Positions 57,966 to 64,000 of a stretch of 64,000 nucleotides of DNA are shown piece by piece. This stretch comes from UBA9160 sp035489755 (GTDB lineage Bacteria; Myxococcota_A; UBA9160). The DNA is taken from NCBI GenBank assembly GCA_035489755.1, contig DATGZK010000056.1, positions 1-64,000 on the forward strand, read 5' to 3'. The position numbers were made by a program, and so were the translations under genes. The notes below the pieces were generated by a model, which was given only the letters and a program-made list of their open reading frames with translations, did not search any database and was not told the origin of the DNA. Numbering within the stretch: position 1 is the first letter of the stretch; each line of letters starts with the position of its first letter.

Positions 57966-58210
57966 AGGCTCTCGTGTACGTTACACCCAAGCGCGATGTG
58001 CTCGATCCGCAGGGTAAGGCGATCGAGCGCGCGTGCCGCTCCCTTGGCTACGCGCAGGTGACCGGCGTCCGCCAGGGGAAGCTTTTCGAGCTCGAGCTCG
58101 CCTCCGGCACCGAGCCCAAGACGGCGGCAAATGTGGTGCGTGAACTCTCGGAAAAGCTGCTTTCGAACCCGGTGATCGAGGACTTCAAAATCGTCGAGAT
58201 CACGCCCTAG
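57962..58210 (+). CDS. purS: FGAM synthase subunit PurS
   Basis: 82 residues. VTPKRDVLDPQGKAIERA near 7-24 and VRQGKLFELELA near 36 match PurS, the small subunit that links PurQ and PurL. Its presence agrees with the separate purQ and small-type purL downstream, though here those genes lie beyond two intervening genes. Confidence 0.94.
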   Translation: MKALVYVTPKRDVLDPQGKAIERACRSLGYAQVTGVRQGKLFELELASGTEPKTAANVVRELSEKLLSNPVIEDFKIVEITP

Positions 58211-58287
58211 GCCCGGCCGACTCCCGGTTCCCGAACGCGCGCACTCTTCCCGCTGCCCCCCGCGGCACCGCAAGAGGGGCGAATGTG

Positions 58288-58728
58288 ATGAGCGCAGCAC
58301 GTTTCTTCCAGCTCCTAAACCTTGCGGTTCTGCCGTGGTGGGCCGTCTTTCTTGCCGCACCGCGCTCTCGGATCGCAGGACGCGCAGCCTCTCACTCCGC
58401 CATCTTCTTGGCGCTCTGCCTGCTCTATGCCGCGTTGCTTGCCGGCGCCATCGTCACGCGGGGAGGCGAAGGCGGGTTCGATTTCGACGGACTGCGGGCT
58501 GTCCTCGCAACTCCGCGCGGCTTTCTCGCGGGATGGACGCACTACCTTGCCTTTGATCTCTTCATCGGCGCGTGGATCGTGCGCGAATCGGGCCGCCTTG
58601 GCGTGGAGCCGCGCCCCTATCTCTTCCTCACGCTCGTGGCAGGTCCGATCGGGCTGGGCGGATTTCTGATCCGCCGCTGGCTTCGCCTGCGCACGCTTGG
58701 CCAGCTGGGGGATCCGGACCTGATCTAG
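58288..58728 (+). CDS. DUF4281 (ABA4-like) membrane protein
   Basis: 146 residues with four hydrophobic helices. WWAVFLAAPRS near 17, GWTHYLAFDLFIGAWIVRES near 82-101 and FLTLVAGPIGLGGFLI near 112 match the DUF4281/ABA4-like family, named for a plant protein needed for neoxanthin formation. The bacterial role is not known. It lies between purS and the convergent purC, with no evident tie to purines. Start: ATG 58288 or the adjoining GTG 58285. Confidence 0.8.
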   Translation: MSAARFFQLLNLAVLPWWAVFLAAPRSRIAGRAASHSAIFLALCLLYAALLAGAIVTRGGEGGFDFDGLRAVLATPRGFLAGWTHYLAFDLFIGAWIVRESGRLGVEPRPYLFLTLVAGPIGLGGFLIRRWLRLRTLGQLGDPDLI

Positions 58729-58744
58729 CTGGGCGCAGTCGACC

Positions 58745-59716
58745 CTACACAGGTGCGAGTCCCAGGTTTCGGCGGATTCGCGGCTGCGGGGGCTCGGTGT
58801 TCGGTTCAAAGGCACGACCGGTCACCTGCTCGAAGGCTTCGATGTAACGGCGCGCCGCTTCGCAGCGCACGTCGATCGGGATCTCGGGGATGGGCCCCTC
58901 GCCCCGGTAACCGGCGTCGACCAGCCAGCGCCGCAGATACTCCTTGTCCAGCGCCTCAGGGTCGCGCCCCTGCGACATCGCGACCGTGTAACGGTCGCGG
59001 TACCAATAGCGGGAGGAATCGGGGGTGTGGATCTCGTCAACCACCGTGAGCTCTCCCTTCGCGTCGAAGCCGAGCTCGTACTTCGTGTCCACCAGGATGA
59101 GCCCTCGGGATTCGGCAAAGCGGCTGCCTTCTTCGAAGAGCCTCGTGGTGAGGTCCGCCGCGGCGTCGAACTCGTCCTGCGAGATGAAACCCCGCGCGAT
59201 CAGGTCCTCGCGCGACGCCAGCTCGTCGTGGCTGCCGTGCGCCGCTTTGGTCGTGGGGGTGAGCAGCGGCTTCGGAAGACGCTCGTGCTTGCGCAGTCCG
59301 TCGGGGAGGTGATGGCCGCAATACACCCGGTCCCCGCGCGCGTAGGCCGTCCAGATCGAGGTCGAGGTGACCCCCGTCAGATAAGCCCGCATCACGAACT
59401 CCACCGGGAGAAGCCGGCATTCGTTCACGATGGAAACGCTCGGATCGGGCACCGAGAGGAGGTGGTTGGGCGCAATGCCACGCGTCTTTTCGAACCAGAA
59501 GGCCGCGACCTGGTTGAGCACCTGGCCCTTGAAGGGGAGGGTGCCTACGACGACGTCGAAGCAGCTGACCCGGTCGGAGACGATGATGGTGCGCCGACCC
59601 CCGCGCACATAGCTGTCTCGAACCTTCCCCTCGTGGCGCGTTCCGAGCTCGGACAAGTCGGTCCGCTCGAGCGTTCGCGCGCACTGATCGCGTAGCAACG
59701 AGACGTCGATCCCCAC
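58745..59716 (-). CDS. purC: SAICAR synthetase
   Basis: 323 residues. GTRHEGKVRDSYV near 26, VSDRVSCFDVVVG near 47, VNECRLLPVEFVMRAYLTG near 102-120 and LVDTKYELGFD near 217 identify PurC, which joins aspartate to CAIR. GTG 59716 is preferred: it follows GGAGGGGGAGC closely and begins the conserved fold; an ATG at 59749 would add 11 residues and lies next to a possible minus-strand -10 (TAGCAT). It is transcribed against the rest of the cluster, divergent from purQ. Confidence 0.93.
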   Translation of the reverse strand: MGIDVSLLRDQCARTLERTDLSELGTRHEGKVRDSYVRGGRRTIIVSDRVSCFDVVVGTLPFKGQVLNQVAAFWFEKTRGIAPNHLLSVPDPSVSIVNECRLLPVEFVMRAYLTGVTSTSIWTAYARGDRVYCGHHLPDGLRKHERLPKPLLTPTTKAAHGSHDELASREDLIARGFISQDEFDAAADLTTRLFEEGSRFAESRGLILVDTKYELGFDAKGELTVVDEIHTPDSSRYWYRDRYTVAMSQGRDPEALDKEYLRRWLVDAGYRGEGPIPEIPIDVRCEAARRYIEAFEQVTGRAFEPNTEPPQPRIRRNLGLAPV

Positions 59717-59812
59717 GCTGCTCCCCCTCCATTTCCGAACCGGACCCATGCTAACACGCGCACCCGGCGCTCCCGCCGCTTGCAGCGCTGGGGAGGCGAC
59801 CGGGGGCATGCG

Positions 59813-59841
59813 TTGACCCGAGGGGAGGTCATCGATAAAAT
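59813..59841 (+). promoter_or_regulatory. Sigma-70 promoter for purQ-purL-purF
   Basis: TTGACC at 59813-59818, a 17-bp spacer and TAAAAT at 59836-59841: five of six consensus bases in each box, the best promoter match seen in the window. The predicted transcript would start near 59848, so any purQ start before that is excluded. Confidence 0.7.
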
Positions 59842-59860
59842 CTGTGCGTCCCCGAAACGA

Positions 59861-60616
59861 ATGTCGACGGCGACCCGGTCGCCGTTCCCTGCCGACGGAG
59901 GTCGCACACGCCCCGTGTTCGCAGTGGTCCAGTTTCCGGGCTCGAACGACGATCGCGACATGCAGTTCGCGCTGAAGTCGGTGCTCGGCGCCCCGGCCTC
60001 TCTTGTCTGGCACAAAGCAGCGCAGCTGCCGCGAGGCACCCGGGCGGTCCTCTTGCCCGGAGGCTTCTCCTACGGTGACTATCTGCGTTGCGGGGCCATG
60101 GCGCGCTTCTCGCCCATCATGGCCGCGGTGAGGCGCTTCGCGGAGGCCGGCGGCTTTGTCCTCGGCACCTGCAACGGCTTCCAGATTCTCTGCGAAGCGG
60201 GACTTTTGCCCGGAGCGCTCGTGCGCAACCGTGACCTCCACTTCGTGTGCGACTTCGTCCATGTTCGGGTCGAGCGCAACGACACTGCGTTCACCACCCG
60301 CGCGCGGACAGGCCAGCGGTTGCGCCTTCCGATCAAGCACGGTGAAGGCTGCTATTTCGCATGCCCCGAGCTTTTGGCGCAGCTTGAAGCCAAGCGGCAG
60401 ATTGTCCTGCGCTATGTGACGCCCGAGGGCTCTGTTGCGCCCGCCGCGAACCCGAACGGCTCGGTGGGCAACATTGCAGGCATCGTGAGCGAGGCTGGCA
60501 ACGTCTTCGGCCTGATGCCGCACCCCGAGCACGCCGTCGAGCCTGCTCTCGGCGGAACCGACGGCAGCATCCTCCTCGGATCGCTCTTGGACCGGGTGAA
60601 GCGGGAGGCCGCGTGA
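59861..60616 (+). CDS. purQ: FGAM synthase glutaminase subunit PurQ
   Basis: 251 residues from ATG 59861. AVVQFPGSNDDRD near 21-33 (Asp where the family usually has Cys before the DRD), GGFSYGDYLRCGAMA near 69, nucleophile Cys in GTCNGFQIL near 107 and PHPEHA near 225 show a class I glutamine amidotransferase. It feeds ammonia to PurL. With the promoter at 59813-59841, the ATG would have a leader of only about 13 nt and no clear ribosome site. GTG 59915, behind a GGAGGT, gives the usual N-terminus and may be the true start. It overlaps purL by four bases. Confidence 0.92.
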   Translation: MSTATRSPFPADGGRTRPVFAVVQFPGSNDDRDMQFALKSVLGAPASLVWHKAAQLPRGTRAVLLPGGFSYGDYLRCGAMARFSPIMAAVRRFAEAGGFVLGTCNGFQILCEAGLLPGALVRNRDLHFVCDFVHVRVERNDTAFTTRARTGQRLRLPIKHGEGCYFACPELLAQLEAKRQIVLRYVTPEGSVAPAANPNGSVGNIAGIVSEAGNVFGLMPHPEHAVEPALGGTDGSILLGSLLDRVKREAA

Positions 60617-62898
60617 GCCAGTCAGAGGTCGTGGTGGATCTTCAGCTGGCGCGGGAGCACGGTCTTACCGAGCAAGAGTATGCATGCATCCTCGAGATCC
60701 TGGGCCGCGTTCCCACGTTCCCAGAGCTCGGGATCTTCTCCGTCATGTGGTCTGAACACTGCTCCTACAAATCCAGCAAGAAGTACCTGCGCGCGCTGCC
60801 GACCGAAGGCGAGCACGTGCTGCAGGGACCGGGCGAGGGCGCGGGAGCGGTCGCCATCGGCGACGGGCTCGCCGTCATCTTCAAGATCGAGAGCCACAAC
60901 CATCCCTCGTTCATCGAACCCAAGCAGGGCGCTGCGACCGGCGTGGGCGGCATCCTGCGTGACATCTTCAGCATGGGTGCGCGGCCCATCGCGAGTCTGG
61001 ACGCGCTGCGCTTTGGCCCGCTCGACGACCCGCGCCATCGGCACCTGCTGCGCGGCGTGGTCGATGGAATCGGCGGCTACGGCAACGCTGTCGGAGTGGC
61101 CACCGTGGGCGGCGAGACGGGCTTCCACGAGTGTTATCGGGGCAACATCCTGGTGAACGCCTTCAATCTCGGCGTGGTCGAGGCGGACCGAATCTGGAGG
61201 GGCAAGGCTTCGGGCGTGGGAAATCCCGTGATCTACGTCGGCAGCAAAACGGGCCGTGACGGGATCCATGGCGCGAGCCTTCTCGCATCGGCGGAGTTTG
61301 GCGAGGGCGCCGAAGCCAAACGGCCGACCGTCCAGGTCGGGGATCCCTTCACGGAAAAGTGTCTGATCGAAGCATGCCTCGAGGTGATGGGTGCCGACGT
61401 CTTGGTCGGCATCCAGGACATGGGCGCGGCGGGGCTCACGTGCTCGTCGTTTGAGATGGCGAGCCGCGCCGGGACCGGCATCGAAATGGACCTTGACCTT
61501 GTCCCGCAGCGCGAGTCGGGAATGACCCCCTACGAGCTGCTGCTCTCCGAGAGCCAGGAACGGATGCTTCTCGTCGCGCAAACCGGCAGCGAAGCGAAGG
61601 TGAAGGAGATCTTCGAGCGCTGGGAGCTTGACGCCGCAGTCGTCGGACGGGTGACGGCGGATGGGCTCATGAGGATCCGCTGGCATGGGAAGACCGTGGT
61701 CGAAATCCCTGTCGACCCCGTGGCGGAGAACGCCCCCGTACTCGACCGCCCCCTGCGTGAGCCGGCCGATCAGCGCGGGCGCCAGCGGCTTGAGCTCGGG
61801 CAAGTGGCCGTGGAGCACGATCCGGCCGGTGCACTCGAAGCCCTCCTCGACTCGCCCAATCTCGGCTCGAAGGCGTGGATCTACCGTCAATACGACCAGC
61901 TCGTGCAGGGCAACACCGTGCTCGGCCCGGGCGGCGATGCAGCCCTCGTGCGCGTGAAGCGCGAGGACGGAACGCCCACGTCCAAAGCGCTCGCGCTGTC
62001 CGTCGACTGCAACCCGCGCTGGTGCTGGCTTGATCCCTACGAGGGTGCCGTGGCCGCAGTGGCAGAAAGCGCTCGCAACGTGGCGTGCACGGGTGCGCGG
62101 CCCCTCGCGGTCACGAACTGCCTCAACTTCGGCAATCCTGAGAAGCCGGAAACCATGTGGCAGTTTGCGGAAGCGACGCGCGGCCTCGCTGCGGCGGCGC
62201 GAGCGCTAAGAACGCCGGTCGTCTCGGGCAATGTGTCGTTCTACAACGAGACCGCCGGTCGGCCGATCTACCCGACGCCAACGGTCGCCGCCGTGGGTCT
62301 GCTCGAGCCGTGGGAGCGCTTTGCCGTTTCGCACTTTCCAGAGGAGGGCCTTGCCATCCTCCTGCTTGGCGAAACGCGCGAGGAGCTCGGCGGGAGTGAG
62401 TGGCTCGCGCTGCGCCGGGGCCTTGAGCAAGGCCCGCCGCCCCGGGTGGACCTTGCCCATGAGGCGCGGCTCCACGCTCTCTTGGCGGAGGGAGTTCGCG
62501 CGGGAGCCATTGTGGCTGCGCACGATGTGTCGAGCGGGGGCCTCGCGGTGGCCCTGGCAGCGTGTTGCTTTACCGGACCGCGCGGCGTGCGGGTCGGCTG
62601 CGAGGTGACGCTTCACCAGTCTCTGCGGCTCGACGCCCTTCTGTTTGGCGAAAGCACCGGCCGGGTGGTCGTCGCGAGCCGAGAACCCGAGGCGCTCCTT
62701 GGGCTCGCGGGGGAGCGGGCGGTTCCCGCCGTGCGGATCGGCACGACCGGCGGCTCGAGTCTTCGCATCGCGCCGAGCCGGGGAGCGCCGTGGATTGATG
62801 CGCCGCTTGCGCGGCTCGAGTCGATCTGGTCGCGGGCTCTCCCGCGAAGGCTCGAGACGGACGAAGCGATCGGACTGCTACCCTCGGAGGTTAAATGA
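60613..62898 (+). CDS. purL: FGAM synthase subunit PurL (small type)
   Basis: 761 residues from a GTG. VMWSEHCSYKSSKKYL near 44, IKIESHNHPSF-type FKIESHNHPSFIEP near 98 and GAATGVGGILRDIFSMGARP near 113, then DMGAAGLTCSSFEM near 270 mark the ATP and FGAR sites. The size fits the PurS/PurQ-dependent class rather than the 1,300-residue fused form. It ends with an ATGA overlap into purF. Confidence 0.96.
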   Translation: MSQSEVVVDLQLAREHGLTEQEYACILEILGRVPTFPELGIFSVMWSEHCSYKSSKKYLRALPTEGEHVLQGPGEGAGAVAIGDGLAVIFKIESHNHPSFIEPKQGAATGVGGILRDIFSMGARPIASLDALRFGPLDDPRHRHLLRGVVDGIGGYGNAVGVATVGGETGFHECYRGNILVNAFNLGVVEADRIWRGKASGVGNPVIYVGSKTGRDGIHGASLLASAEFGEGAEAKRPTVQVGDPFTEKCLIEACLEVMGADVLVGIQDMGAAGLTCSSFEMASRAGTGIEMDLDLVPQRESGMTPYELLLSESQERMLLVAQTGSEAKVKEIFERWELDAAVVGRVTADGLMRIRWHGKTVVEIPVDPVAENAPVLDRPLREPADQRGRQRLELGQVAVEHDPAGALEALLDSPNLGSKAWIYRQYDQLVQGNTVLGPGGDAALVRVKREDGTPTSKALALSVDCNPRWCWLDPYEGAVAAVAESARNVACTGARPLAVTNCLNFGNPEKPETMWQFAEATRGLAAAARALRTPVVSGNVSFYNETAGRPIYPTPTVAAVGLLEPWERFAVSHFPEEGLAILLLGETREELGGSEWLALRRGLEQGPPPRVDLAHEARLHALLAEGVRAGAIVAAHDVSSGGLAVALAACCFTGPRGVRVGCEVTLHQSLRLDALLFGESTGRVVVASREPEALLGLAGERAVPAVRIGTTGGSSLRIAPSRGAPWIDAPLARLESIWSRALPRRLETDEAIGLLPSEVK

Positions 62899-64000
62899 GC
62901 CCCTCCATGAAAACCGATGGCCGGCAGAAGACAGCAGGCGCTCCGGCGCAGGTGCAAGCGCTCCTGGCGGCGCGTGCGCGCGACCGCTTCCACGATGAGT
63001 GCGGGGTCTTCGGCGTCCATGGCCATGCCGAGGCTGCACACATCACCTACCTCGGGCTCTACGCGCTCCAGCACCGCGGGCAGGAGAGTGCGGGCATCGT
63101 CGCCTCGAACGGACATGAGCATCTCGCCCACCGGGGGATGGGCCTTGTGGCCGACGTCTTTGATGAAGCGAAGCTGGCCAAGCTCCCCGGCCGCCACGCC
63201 ATCGGCCACGTGCGCTATTCGACGGCAGGCGAGAGCACGCTGCGCAACGCGCAGCCTTTCTGTGCGACAACCGACGGCGGCCCGGTGGCCATCGCCCACA
63301 ACGGGAACCTGGTGAACGCCGTCTTGATTCGGCGCGAGCTCGAAGGGCGCGGCGCCATCTTCAGCTCGACGGTGGACAGCGAGGTGATTGTTCATCTCCT
63401 CGCACGCTCCCGGGAGGGCGCGCTCGAGGACCGACTCATCGATGCCCTCTCGCGCGTGAAAGGTGCCTTTAGTCTCCTCATGCTGACCGACGACGCGCTC
63501 ATTGCAGCGCGGGATCCCTTCGGCTTCCGGCCCCTCGTTTTGGGACGCCTTGAGGGTGCTTTCGTGGTGGCGAGCGAGACCTGCGCTCTCGACCTCATCG
63601 GTGCAACCTATGAGCGTGACATCGAGCCGGGTGAGATGGTGGTAATCCGGCGCGGGAGGCTGCGCACTCTCCACCCCTTTGCGCGCGCTCCGCGCGAGGC
63701 CTTCTGCATCTTCGAGTACATCTATTTCGCGCGCCCCGACTCCAATCTTCAGCGCCAGAACGTCTACGCCTTCCGCAAGGAACTCGGCCGCCTCCTGGCC
63801 CGGGAGCACCCCGTCCCCGCGGACATGGTGGTCCCCGTGCTTGACTCGGGCACCTCCGCCGCCCTCGGCTACGCCGAGGAATCCGGGATCCCTTACGAGA
63901 CTGCCCTCATCCGCAACCACTACGTGCGCCGGACGTTCATCGAGCCGTCGCAGTCCATTCGGCACTTCGGAGTCAAGGTCAAGCACAATGCGATCCGCGG
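62895..64000 (+). CDS. purF: Amidophosphoribosyltransferase, 3' end outside window
   Basis: The first 368 codons are present. Residues 1-35 form a propeptide, followed by nucleophile Cys36 (DECGVFGVHG) of the class II glutamine amidotransferase, YLGLYALQHRGQESAGI near 52, GHVRYSTAG near 103, AHNGNLVN near 133 and ARDPFGFRPLVLG near 206. The phosphoribosyltransferase half has begun (FIEPSQSIRHFGVKVK). The propeptide, if removed as in Bacillus-type enzymes, exposes the Cys. It commits PRPP to purine synthesis. The reading frame is open at base 64000. Confidence 0.95.
   Translation, partial: MSPSMKTDGRQKTAGAPAQVQALLAARARDRFHDECGVFGVHGHAEAAHITYLGLYALQHRGQESAGIVASNGHEHLAHRGMGLVADVFDEAKLAKLPGRHAIGHVRYSTAGESTLRNAQPFCATTDGGPVAIAHNGNLVNAVLIRRELEGRGAIFSSTVDSEVIVHLLARSREGALEDRLIDALSRVKGAFSLLMLTDDALIAARDPFGFRPLVLGRLEGAFVVASETCALDLIGATYERDIEPGEMVVIRRGRLRTLHPFARAPREAFCIFEYIYFARPDSNLQRQNVYAFRKELGRLLAREHPVPADMVVPVLDSGTSAALGYAEESGIPYETALIRNHYVRRTFIEPSQSIRHFGVKVKHNAIR

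Overview
The window is a continuous, gene-dense stretch of a GC-rich Gram-negative chromosome. lpxC (lipid A synthesis), NtrY/NtrX-type two-component genes, a TPR-linked Ser/Thr kinase, a redoxin/multihaem cytochrome lipoprotein, a PilZ protein of the Myxococcus-paralogue type and a giant TPR protein together suggest a 'deltaproteobacterial' lineage, most likely Myxococcota or a neighbouring phylum. This is inferred from gene content; a 16S search would settle it. The 16S 3' end (CCTCCTTT) agrees with the GGAGG-type ribosome binding sites seen here. GTG and TTG starts are common.

Layout. 1-5780 is a complete rRNA operon (16S, tRNA-Ile, tRNA-Ala, 23S, 5S) with both long RNase III-type processing stems, boxA-like motifs and a strong terminator hairpin. 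5788-9352 is a minus-strand group (DUF4184 membrane protein, PfkB sugar kinase, PMT-type glycosyltransferase). 9458-13030 holds an ECHDC3-like crotonase, an MBL hydrolase and a glucose/sorbosone-type dehydrogenase fused to cytochrome c. 13076-20064 carries isolated rplX and rpmG, a 7Fe ferredoxin, aroE, a zinc alcohol dehydrogenase, purE, a type-4 uracil-DNA glycosylase, a second crotonase and the redoxin/multihaem protein. 20122-26047 carries a J-protein with a lid-less Hsp70, and the yebC-ruvCAB repair operon. 26051-32025 has an FG-GAP secreted protein, a TPR-kinase, lpxC and PilZ. 32051-39958 is one 2,635-residue TPR protein.

40161-46122 runs ntrY, ntrX, a RimI-PyrK fusion and pyrD as a tightly packed series. 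46224-56639 is the translation/RNA module rimP-nusA-infB-DUF503-rbfA-truB-rpsO-pnp, continuing into dut and cdsA. 56658-64000 is a purine cluster: purB-purS, a DUF4281 membrane gene, purC on the minus strand, then purQ-purL-purF, with purF cut by the window end.

Most of the window is housekeeping. I did not find a convincing wholly new system: no CRISPR array, no prophage, no insertion sequence. The most unusual points are the RimI-PyrK fusion, the giant TPR protein with its PilZ neighbour, the lid-less Hsp70 with a co-transcribed J-protein, the redoxin/multihaem fusion, and a terminator-like hairpin between a possible promoter and rimP.
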